A stretch of DNA of 36,039 nt from a virus: positions 1 to 36,039 of IMG/VR virus record IMGVR_UViG_3300025646_000157. One strand, given 5' to 3'. The translations under genes and the position numbers were made by a program. Positions 7,285 to 13,905 of the stretch are shown piece after piece. Position 1 is the stretch's first letter. Each line of letters opens with the position of its first letter. The notes beneath the pieces were generated by a model that worked only from the letters and a program-made list of their open reading frames with translations, did not search any database and had not been told where the DNA came from.

Positions 7285-7306
7285 AGTAACACCCCCCTCA
7301 TGTCCC

Positions 7307-7600
7307 ATGCCAACTTCAGCAAAGCTCAAATCGCCGCGTGGAGAGAATGGGCCCGACGACAGAGACCTGTCGTCGGAAGTGAACCTGCTACCAACGGAAA
7401 CGGAGGACTGCGAGAATCCGCGTACCCCAGAGACCCAGGTCCCGGCGGCTGCAGTAGTTGCCGACGTCTCCGATGACAACGCGGACAAACATAGCGTTCC
7501 CACTCTGAGTCCATCCGACCGCAAGCTCGCCGACCGTATGACACGGGATATTGCGAGGCACTTGGGACTCGGAGGTAGCTCCCGGTCCGTCCGCATCTGA
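7307..7600 (+). CDS. Hypothetical protein, 97 aa (alternative ORF at 7298-7474)
   Basis: The first 65 residues are Pro/Asp/Glu/Ser-rich and probably disordered; the end is a basic helix (SPSDRKLADRMTRDIARHLG). A competing overlapping frame from the ATG at 7298 gives 58 residues starting MSHANFSKAQIAAWREWARR, also protein-like for its first half, and ends at 7474. From the sequence alone I cannot say which is translated; both could be, or the N-terminus of one and the C-terminus of the other could belong to one frameshifted gene. No family was recognised. A perfect promoter motif stands just upstream. Confidence 0.5.
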   Translation: MPTSAKLKSPRGENGPDDRDLSSEVNLLPTETEDCENPRTPETQVPAAAVVADVSDDNADKHSVPTLSPSDRKLADRMTRDIARHLGLGGSSRSVRI

Positions 7601-7606
7601 CCCGTT

Positions 7607-7963
7607 GTGTTCAATACCGAGGCCGAGAAATCCGTTCTGACGGAGTCGCTACGTAGGGCGGGCGACCCCGACGCGGTTGTCGAATGTCTTGAATATATCC
7701 TGGAACACCATACGCCCTTCGCTCTGTATGTCGCCACAGCCGACCGCTCATCATGCATGTGGATCTTTGATCCGGACACTGTGTACGAGATGCTGGGGGG
7801 CGAGGACATCCATGATAAAACTTTTCGCTCCGTGTTCACGGATGATATTGAGCGGGGCCAGGGGATACTATTCTATGTCCTCCGCAAAGTCGGCCCGGCC
7901 ATGGTAATACGCCTTAGCGACACGACTCTGCACGATGTACTTGATTCTCTGATTAGTAACTAA
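7607..7963 (+). CDS. Hypothetical protein, 118 aa
   Basis: It starts at a GTG six bases after the stop of the preceding ORF, so the two are probably cotranscribed. The sequence is a well-mixed globular protein: a helical N-terminus (SVLTESLRRAGDPDAVVECL), a beta/alpha middle (PFALYVATADRSSCMWIFDP) and VIRLSDTTLHDVLDSLI at the end. The family is not recognised. It converges with the leftward gene ending at 7960; the two stop codons overlap within CTAA, with no terminator between them. Confidence 0.7.
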   Translation: MFNTEAEKSVLTESLRRAGDPDAVVECLEYILEHHTPFALYVATADRSSCMWIFDPDTVYEMLGGEDIHDKTFRSVFTDDIERGQGILFYVLRKVGPAMVIRLSDTTLHDVLDSLISN

Positions 7964-8418
7964 ACGCCCCCCTCAAGCGTTGCAACTTTACTCTTGAGGG
8001 TGTCGATTTCAGCTAATGCCTCCTGAAGTTGAGTTCGATACAATTGCACGTCGTTCTCAAGTGATTCGAACGCCCCTTCCAGATTCGTGAACGACTCCGT
8101 GACCGATTCGGTCAACGCACCTTGGGCTGAGGCAACAGCGGTTGCGAAAGCCTTTAGATCGCGAACCTTCGCATATGTCCGATCCGCGCTGCGGACGTTG
8201 ACAATACCGGTTTCCGTTGTCGGATCGACACACTCGGCAACAGCGTCGCCTAGGCGTAAGCCACTCTTGACGCCCCTTCCATCCTCAACGAACAACGTAA
8301 CACCCTGCACGAAACCGTCCTGGGCCAGCACCTCACCTGTGCTTGACAATTCCTGACGAGCAACATTAAGTAGCCCTCCAGCGTAATCTTCGATAAATCT
8401 TGTTCTAAGGTCGGCCAC
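7960..8418 (-). CDS. Small virion-associated protein with C-terminal coiled coil, 152 aa
   Basis: It starts at a GTG (MADLRTRFIEDYAGGLLNVA), 28 bases downstream of a perfect promoter motif. A beta-rich centre (VTLFVEDGRGVKSGLRLGDA) is followed by a heptad-like helix that runs to the end (LENDVQLYRTQLQEALAEID, TLKSKVATLEGG), indicating an oligomeric, probably trimeric, coiled coil. The wording resembles a conserved hypothetical protein of marine T4-like cyanophages, from memory only. A fibre-attachment or baseplate role is an inference from the coiled coil and the surrounding virion genes. Confidence 0.75.
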   Translation of the reverse strand: MADLRTRFIEDYAGGLLNVARQELSSTGEVLAQDGFVQGVTLFVEDGRGVKSGLRLGDAVAECVDPTTETGIVNVRSADRTYAKVRDLKAFATAVASAQGALTESVTESFTNLEGAFESLENDVQLYRTQLQEALAEIDTLKSKVATLEGGV

Positions 8419-8430
8419 AGTACCGTTAAA

Positions 8431-9198
8431 CTACATTCCTATACGGCTTTCAACGAAAAATCCATACAACTGCGGGGGTACCACCTCTGGTGGTGGGTTG
8501 TTATCCCACTTCACGATCCAGTTATTTGTCAACAGTAGCCGTATTTTGCTTGCAATACGTCCGTTGCTCCAATCGATTGTGTTACCACGGAAGTCAACGA
8601 GCGTGTTGTGTTGCTTCCGGAAGGCGCCCGCCCCTCTTAAGTTGGCGTTGGCCGTTACGGTTGGCGTAAAATCCCTAAGCAATTGCTCCATAACAGGTGA
8701 TGTCATATTACAGTTGCGAGCCGAGAGGGTGCGGATCTTTCGGTTCACACCGAGTGCCACGTAACTCAAAGCGGTACAGCCGGATATGTCGAGCACTTCA
8801 AGCTCAGGAGCCTCATGGATATAAAGATGAACAAGGTCCGTATTACCTTCAAGATTGAGACTTTTGAGATGGAGTCTTGGCGTATTCATGTTAACATACA
8901 CTAACCTGTTTCGTTGCAGATTCATGTGATGAATCCGGGGGTCGACAATGTGGTTCGTTGTTTTGTCCACCCAATAATCGTCCCACGTCAGGACGGATTG
9001 GTTTGTAAGTTTAAACGCATCGATGGGAGTATTACGCTCAGAATCGACCACAATTTCAAAAGAGTCGGTCAACTGTTTACGCATGGCGGTGTAGGAGATC
9101 CCCATCCCCACGACGTGGTTGAAATACTTCTGGTCTCCGCCCCACTCCAGCAGCTTCGTCCCTTCAGTTACTTTAGCATATGATGCGATAACACTCAT
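8431..9198 (-). CDS. Leucine-rich-repeat protein, 255 aa
   Basis: The chosen ATG at 9198 overlaps the stop of the upstream gene as ATGA; a longer frame exists but would run back into that gene. After an N-terminal domain of about 105 residues, four to five leucine-rich repeats of roughly 21 residues follow. Each carries the L-x-x-L-x-L pattern: LKSLNLEGNTDLVHLYIHEA, then LEVLDISGCTALSYVALG, then KIRTLSARNCN. A C-terminal cap follows. LRR folds usually bind proteins or glycans. Placed after a large virion protein and before a coiled-coil protein, this one may be a baseplate or adhesion component; no catalytic motif is seen. Confidence 0.75.
   Translation of the reverse strand: MSVIASYAKVTEGTKLLEWGGDQKYFNHVVGMGISYTAMRKQLTDSFEIVVDSERNTPIDAFKLTNQSVLTWDDYWVDKTTNHIVDPRIHHMNLQRNRLVYVNMNTPRLHLKSLNLEGNTDLVHLYIHEAPELEVLDISGCTALSYVALGVNRKIRTLSARNCNMTSPVMEQLLRDFTPTVTANANLRGAGAFRKQHNTLVDFRGNTIDWSNGRIASKIRLLLTNNWIVKWDNNPPPEVVPPQLYGFFVESRIGM
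8435..8454 (-). promoter_or_regulatory. GTTGAAAGC promoter motif before the 152-aa gene
   Basis: Reads GTTGAAAGCCGTATAGGAAT on the minus strand, one of the best matches to the consensus. It overlaps the last codons of the LRR gene. Confidence 0.65.
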
Positions 9199-12100
9199 TG
9201 CCGATACCTCCCGCCATGCAACGAAGTCGGACACCAGGCAAAATCGTACCTCCCGGCGTATGGCGGCAAGAATTTCTTGCACTTCAATAGAGACATGCAG
9301 GCCCCGTATTCGTAGGGGTCGCGAAGCGATGCGCATGACATCTCAGTATCTTTGAGTAACGAGGACCTACTTGCCTCGCTAAGGCCGTTGGCTGTAAAAT
9401 ACCGCTGCGGGTCGGTTTCACTCATCTTATTATAGGTGATATTCCGTGCCATACCACTCCCAAGTACCCTGTCAACGGTTACGCTTCCACCCCCAAACGG
9501 ATCAGTACCATATCCGGTCTCAGGGAACAATGACTTATTGTACCCGGTAGCGCACATAGCCTCAGGATCGTAACCCTTGTCCACGCAATCAGTTGTGCCG
9601 AACTTCCTACATGACACAAGCGGGTCGAATCGGGTTGCGGGGCTATTAGACGTAGTCGAATCCGGTACATAGGATACTACGTAATCTTGTGTGGGTGGTG
9701 GTGTTTCCGTTGTTTCTGTATGTGCAACGTTATCTGCCACTACCACGCCATTCGCCAACAAATTCGACAACGCAATACGAACATAGCTTCCCCCATCCGT
9801 AGCGTAACGCTGAGTGAAGACCCCTGCCCCGTTCCCCCTTACCGAGATAAGCGCAGCTTCTTCTGGTGTCAATGAGTTACTGATACGGACACCATTAGGG
9901 ATCCTAGAATTACCGATACCGGGCGACTCGGCAATATTGTATCCGTCGATATCAAAATCACCACCCGATAGCAGATCGACCATCGCACCGAACTCTTTAT
10001 TCTGCACTTGTACCAGCGGTTCGTCATACACCTCTTGCGTTTCATCACCCATCGCCGCCTCATCGAACACGATGTTCGTCAAATACAACCGGCCAACAAG
10101 CGCCTCCATTGTATCCAACATCTCAAGCAACGTAGTGTACCGGTCTGCGGGCTGGTTGATCAGTTGGCCGGAATTTTTGTAGCCGGACAACGCATATAGC
10201 AACCCGAACAGATTACAATAGCGCAGCAATGAGGTCAGCCGTCCACCCCTCACCCCGTCCAGGATACCGCCTAGCGGCGATGTGGCGCTTGGCCCCGCAA
10301 GCGCACTGTAGAGTTCGGAGGGTGTAATGCCTTCGGCACGGTCGTATAGGCCGGCGACTCTGTCCCCTACATTCCCTGCCGACGCCTCGATCAACGCGTT
10401 CCATGTGGGTCTCTGGTGCTCATATCCCCTGTTATCTGAAACCACCATCTGAGCGACCATTCCACTCAGCAGGGATACGTCTTCTTTGCGTTTCAGAGCC
10501 GTCTTCTCTCCCCTCTGCAGTAGCAGTGTTATCGACTCGAACAGATCGATGTTGTTGAGATCTAGGATCGAATCGAGCCTCAGCAGTTGTTCGGGATCCA
10601 CGGCATACGTCAACGTCACCAAGTAGCCGACGAGCCGAGAGTACTGGCTTCCAGTGATTACCGACGCCTTGGAGCGGTTAACCTTCAACAGCTCAAGCAA
10701 CCTCAAAATGCTTGTGTCCGGATCCACTCCGTATAAAAAGTCGACGTACTGATCGATGGCCTGTTGACCTCCGAACTCATACATTAATTTGGTAAGGTCG
10801 TAGGCGCGGAAGAATGAGATCACATCTTGTGAATCGGTTAGAGGGGCGAGAGCGCCCAGCAACTCCGAGAACGATGACGCACCGGTAATTTGTTGAACCT
10901 CTTGACTGTTGAACCCTAGCCGACCAAGTTTCTCTCTCACCACATCCAGGTTCGGTTCGTACTGTACGAGTTCGAGGGAGGGGACGTAACCGCCAGGCCT
11001 AAACCCAATCGCCCTAACCGTATCGACCAAACTTGAAACAAGATTCGATAGGTGGTTGAACTTGTCATTAAAGTCGTGAAGATTAGGTTTATAGCCCAGC
11101 AACGCATAGAGCGAACGATAAGCTGTAAGCAACGCACCGATCGATCCGGTAAGACCTGTAGAACGTTCTTGTACATCAGCGGAGCCGGGAAACACCTTAG
11201 CCAACGCTTGGAGGTGCTGGGTCGTATTTCCGATCCCTTCCGGCGGACTCTTAAGAAACGAATCAATATAGTCGCCTGTCTTCAGGCATAACAGGTATAC
11301 GGATTCTAGTGAAAGTGATAAAAAGTCCGTACCGTTCTGTTTAGCCGGATTCGGGACATACCTGTCGGCAATACCGCTACTGCCGTAACGAAGAGCCACA
11401 GGGTTTACACTGACCGTGTTCTGATTAGCGGATCGGGTTGTATACAGTGTCTCTAGGAACCTTAATCCAGGTACGAGATCGGCGTCCGCCTTCCTTTGAT
11501 AAATAGAAGCGAAGTCTCCGAATTCCGGGCCCAACACCCCTTGAGGCAACCTCTTACCAAAGCACATCGCCACCAGGTATTCGTAATACCTGAACTGATA
11601 CTCGATACTTCCGGTCAACGACCCCTGGTAGCCACTAAACTCCAAATAGAAGTCGTGCAACGACTTGATGCTCGCGTATATCTTCTTTCCTTCGCCTGCA
11701 AACGTCGCAACTAACATATCTTCGTCAACCGGATCGAGGGCTTCTGGGGTCCGCGAATCCGACGTAATCGCATTTATGTCTACAGCAGCATTGGATACGA
11801 CATCCGCGTACGAGTCGACATAGGACTGGAATGTGTCGCTGAAACGTTTGCGGAGTCGGCTTACAGGGATGGGGGAAACGGTGGTGTCACGATTACGTGC
11901 CAAAAGACGGGACTGGGTCGGCCCCAAGTTTAATGTTTTCTCGGATTCCCTATACTCAGGTACATCGCCCAGATATTCCGGAACACTCCTGCGCAGCAGG
12001 ACGTTGGCATCAGAGATGGCGTCGCGCAGCAGGGACTCATACTTTTTATATACTCGCACGGTATCCGGATCTACGATCCCGCTGCTCTCGATCTCTTCGT

Positions 12101-12371
12101 ATAGACTGGTGACCACCGAGTCATAGACGGCCAGCGCAAGATCATAATTGAACCCTAGTGTGAAAATACCCTCCGCGATCTTGTCCTTCAACGGTACCAC
12201 AGATATGATCTCACCACTCTCGATCTGCCCGTTAACGGTCAGCAATAGCTCGACCGCAATGCCGTAAAACGTCACCTTTTCGCTTTCTATGGCAAAACGC
12301 CCGTACTGGTCAAGACCTCGGGTCACAATCACCTTGACCCGTTCATATACTAGCTGAACGATCTCGCTCAC
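9195..12371 (-). CDS. Large virion protein of unknown family, 1058 aa, Cys-rich C-terminus
   Basis: It starts at a GTG with AGAGG upstream and a promoter motif at 12393-12401. The first 800 or so residues are mainly helical with regularly spaced Leu/Tyr/Asp segments (IYASIKSLHDFYLEFSGYQG, LLTAYRSLYALLGYKPN, FNDKFNHLSNLVSSLVDTV). There is no transmembrane run and no Gly-rich fibre repeat. The last 150 residues hold eight or so cysteines (SCRKFGTTDC, EAMCATG, MSCASL, GACMSLLKC, AWCP), few of which occur earlier, suggesting metal binding or disulfides. Length and helicity would suit a tape measure or a baseplate scaffold-like protein, but the usual coiled-coil and hydrophobic tape-measure pattern is not evident, so I leave the function open. 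The LRR gene follows with an ATGA overlap. Confidence 0.7.
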   Translation of the reverse strand: MSEIVQLVYERVKVIVTRGLDQYGRFAIESEKVTFYGIAVELLLTVNGQIESGEIISVVPLKDKIAEGIFTLGFNYDLALAVYDSVVTSLYEEIESSGIVDPDTVRVYKKYESLLRDAISDANVLLRRSVPEYLGDVPEYRESEKTLNLGPTQSRLLARNRDTTVSPIPVSRLRKRFSDTFQSYVDSYADVVSNAAVDINAITSDSRTPEALDPVDEDMLVATFAGEGKKIYASIKSLHDFYLEFSGYQGSLTGSIEYQFRYYEYLVAMCFGKRLPQGVLGPEFGDFASIYQRKADADLVPGLRFLETLYTTRSANQNTVSVNPVALRYGSSGIADRYVPNPAKQNGTDFLSLSLESVYLLCLKTGDYIDSFLKSPPEGIGNTTQHLQALAKVFPGSADVQERSTGLTGSIGALLTAYRSLYALLGYKPNLHDFNDKFNHLSNLVSSLVDTVRAIGFRPGGYVPSLELVQYEPNLDVVREKLGRLGFNSQEVQQITGASSFSELLGALAPLTDSQDVISFFRAYDLTKLMYEFGGQQAIDQYVDFLYGVDPDTSILRLLELLKVNRSKASVITGSQYSRLVGYLVTLTYAVDPEQLLRLDSILDLNNIDLFESITLLLQRGEKTALKRKEDVSLLSGMVAQMVVSDNRGYEHQRPTWNALIEASAGNVGDRVAGLYDRAEGITPSELYSALAGPSATSPLGGILDGVRGGRLTSLLRYCNLFGLLYALSGYKNSGQLINQPADRYTTLLEMLDTMEALVGRLYLTNIVFDEAAMGDETQEVYDEPLVQVQNKEFGAMVDLLSGGDFDIDGYNIAESPGIGNSRIPNGVRISNSLTPEEAALISVRGNGAGVFTQRYATDGGSYVRIALSNLLANGVVVADNVAHTETTETPPPTQDYVVSYVPDSTTSNSPATRFDPLVSCRKFGTTDCVDKGYDPEAMCATGYNKSLFPETGYGTDPFGGGSVTVDRVLGSGMARNITYNKMSETDPQRYFTANGLSEASRSSLLKDTEMSCASLRDPYEYGACMSLLKCKKFLPPYAGRYDFAWCPTSLHGGRYRQ

Positions 12372-12381
12372 GTGCTACAAT

Positions 12382-12401
12382 ACCTCTACTTGGCTTTCAA
12401 C
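12382..12401 (-). promoter_or_regulatory. GTTGAAAGC promoter motif before the 1058-aa gene
   Basis: Reads GTTGAAAGCCAAGTAGAGGT on the minus strand; the AGAGG at its end may double as ribosome-binding site for the GTG at 12371. It is divergent to the motif at 12411, with only nine bases between the two 9-mers. Confidence 0.65.
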
Positions 12402-12410
12402 CGAAAACCC

Positions 12411-12430
12411 GTTGAAAGAACTTAAAGAAC
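12411..12430 (+). promoter_or_regulatory. Variant promoter motif (GTTGAAAGA) before the 12412 gene
   Basis: Reads GTTGAAAGAACTTAAAGAAC. It coincides with the first codons of the longest downstream frame (TTG at 12412), so if it is a promoter the protein should start later, at the ATG at 12442. Confidence 0.45.
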
Positions 12431-13020
12431 TCCACGCACTTATGTTACGCATCGCCCTTTTACACACCCGAAGATCAGCAGAGGAGAAAGACCTTGGTAA
12501 AATGATCAAGCACTTATTTGGTGTGTTGTCTGAGATCGAGAACACCCACGTTGTAGGTGTTACCCTTGAGCCTGGCATATTCCATGACTACTCATCCTAT
12601 AACCACCTTGTATTCTGTGGCTACGACCATGTGACTTTCGCCCATCTCCACCTGGCCATGGCCACCACGGACCCGGACAAGACCCGTATCACTCTCTACG
12701 ATGAGCCAGGGGCGAGCGTGGAGCGCGAGCTGGGAACGCTCCTCTATGCCGGCATCGACCGCCGCCGTATCGACCCCAGCGCCGCCACTCGCCTCACATA
12801 CTCCTGGTCACACCGCGACCTGGTTGCCACCACAAATCAAGATGTGCTAAAATACGAAAATGGATCCGGTACTGCTGGAACAACTAGCAACCCTGAACCG
12901 GCTCAATCTGAGCCCGGACCTGATTCGGGAGCTGATCGAGCACGACAAGTGGAAAATAAAAGAGCAACATCGCCACGAAAAAGAACTCGCCCTGCTGGGG
13001 ACGAAAAAACCAAGCAGTAG
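12412..13020 (+). CDS. Hypothetical protein, 202 aa (start uncertain)
   Basis: The longest frame begins at a TTG inside the promoter-like motif; the ATG at 12442 (MLRIALLHTRRSAEEKDLGK) gives 192 residues and is more likely if the motif is a promoter. An amphipathic helical N-terminus leads into a compact alpha/beta region (ENTHVVGVTLEPGIFHDYSS, HLVFCGYDHVTFAHLHLAMA, RITLYDEPGASVEREL). The last 55 or so residues overlap the next gene in another frame and are of low complexity, so the tail is either disordered or the two genes truly overlap. The family is not recognised. Confidence 0.6.
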   Translation: MKELKELHALMLRIALLHTRRSAEEKDLGKMIKHLFGVLSEIENTHVVGVTLEPGIFHDYSSYNHLVFCGYDHVTFAHLHLAMATTDPDKTRITLYDEPGASVERELGTLLYAGIDRRRIDPSAATRLTYSWSHRDLVATTNQDVLKYENGSGTAGTTSNPEPAQSEPGPDSGADRARQVENKRATSPRKRTRPAGDEKTKQ

Positions 13021-13729
13021 CGCGGACGACGTATCCTGCGACAACGAGGACGAAGTCTTTAACTCGGATACGTCGTCCGGTGTGTGCGAAAGCAATCATA
13101 TTGGTTTAGTGTCCAAAACCCGTGTAATGGCTGGTGCGGCTCAAAAGGCCAAAGACCTTAAGCCGGACACAGACCTGCCGACATCGCTCCTCGCCTTGGT
13201 GATCTCCATATCCTGGTGCGGTCAACGCTTGAACCGGTGGCCCCGGGCCTCTGACTCCAAAGCAGCGCTGAACTTCCGCAACGACTTGGACAAAGCGGTT
13301 GAGAAATACGGCGTCAAAGACGTACTCGGCGCGGTCGACTTCGTCTCAGAGGTGTTACCGGATTGGACCCCGGACCTTGTATCCGAACAACTCGATACGT
13401 TGCGTTCCGACTACGAGCACAAACGCTCAATAAGTATCTCAAGCTCCCCGTTGTTTGCCGAGTTCAGCAAAAATTTCCCTCACATATCCCCCGAAATGTT
13501 CGAATCATGCTATAATCAGCACAACGAGCAATTCGTACCCGCCGCCATCTACCTGTTGCGGCGTGAATTCAAGAACCACCCTCCTTCCGACCTCTCCCAT
13601 ATCGAGGGGTGGAAACAAGGGTGGCAACAATACCTCCCTACCTATTTAAAGCAATGGCAAGAAGACCTAAGAAAGATGGAAAGCAGGATGCGAATCGCCC
13701 AAAGGGCGTGGAAGGAGTCAATATCTTGA
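12860..13729 (+). CDS. Hypothetical protein upstream of portal, 289 aa
   Basis: It starts at an ATG (MDPVLLEQLATLNRLNLSPD) inside the end of the previous gene. The N-terminus is a charged helix (IRELIEHDKWKIKEQHRHEK), followed by a Ser/Asp linker and a helical domain of about 180 residues with many Trp/Tyr residues (HIEGWKQGWQQYLPTYLKQW). The position two genes before the portal and a helical, basic N-terminus would fit a terminase small subunit or another packaging factor, but I see no decisive motif and treat it as unknown. A TGCTAAAAT stretch 12 bases before the ATG resembles an extended -10 element. The end overlaps the next small gene by 76 bases. Confidence 0.65.
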   Translation: MDPVLLEQLATLNRLNLSPDLIRELIEHDKWKIKEQHRHEKELALLGTKKPSSSADDVSCDNEDEVFNSDTSSGVCESNHIGLVSKTRVMAGAAQKAKDLKPDTDLPTSLLALVISISWCGQRLNRWPRASDSKAALNFRNDLDKAVEKYGVKDVLGAVDFVSEVLPDWTPDLVSEQLDTLRSDYEHKRSISISSSPLFAEFSKNFPHISPEMFESCYNQHNEQFVPAAIYLLRREFKNHPPSDLSHIEGWKQGWQQYLPTYLKQWQEDLRKMESRMRIAQRAWKESIS

Positions 13730-13887
13730 CGGATACGCAGTATGGTGTGTATGTCGACGGAGCCGAAGAAACAATCGAGATGTACGAGCGGGGCGATCTA
13801 ACATCCGAACAACTATACAACACCATCCTTGACCTCGATGTTGTGTATCGTTCCCGCCCCGAATCCGTTGAAAGCTCTGAAGAATAG
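13654..13887 (+). CDS. Small acidic protein before portal, 77 aa
   Basis: I chose the ATG at 13654 (MARRPKKDGKQDANRPKGVE); an ATG at 13609 would add 15 residues and lengthen the overlap with the previous gene. A basic N-terminus is followed by an acidic helical part (YVDGAEETIEMYERGDLTSE, QLYNTILDLDVVYRS). The last codons (SVESSEE) contain the promoter motif for the portal gene. Its function is not known; it may be a packaging- or portal-associated protein, judged from location only. Confidence 0.55.
   Translation: MARRPKKDGKQDANRPKGVEGVNILTDTQYGVYVDGAEETIEMYERGDLTSEQLYNTILDLDVVYRSRPESVESSEE
13867..13886 (+). promoter_or_regulatory. GTTGAAAGC promoter motif before portal
   Basis: Reads GTTGAAAGCTCTGAAGAATA, inside the final codons of the 77-aa gene and 19 bases before the portal ATG at 13906. 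Confidence 0.6.
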
Positions 13888-13905
13888 AGTACCAGCCCAT
13901 AACGC

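Larger units (their letters stand above)
7048..7285 (+). repeat. 119-bp tandem duplication: fibre gene 3' end plus promoter motif
   Basis: Copy one (7048-7166) contains the last 32 codons of the 5565 gene, its TGA and the GTTGAAAGC motif. Copy two (7167-7285) repeats all of this with a single difference (A at 7058, C at 7177). The copied coding part has no start codon and is a dead fragment, so the functional outcome is two promoter motifs 119 bases apart. Confidence 0.95.

Noticed and set aside
7048-7285. Diversity-generating retroelement (template and variable repeat at the end of a fibre gene, differing at an adenine)
   Set aside because: Only one of many adenines differs, the copies abut as a simple tandem, both contain the stop codon and promoter motif, and no reverse transcriptase gene lies in the window.
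7132-7839. 235-aa leftward frame
   Set aside because: Ser/Thr-rich shadow, antisense to a better protein-like gene (7607-7963); it runs through the tandem duplication and has no motif upstream in its orientation.
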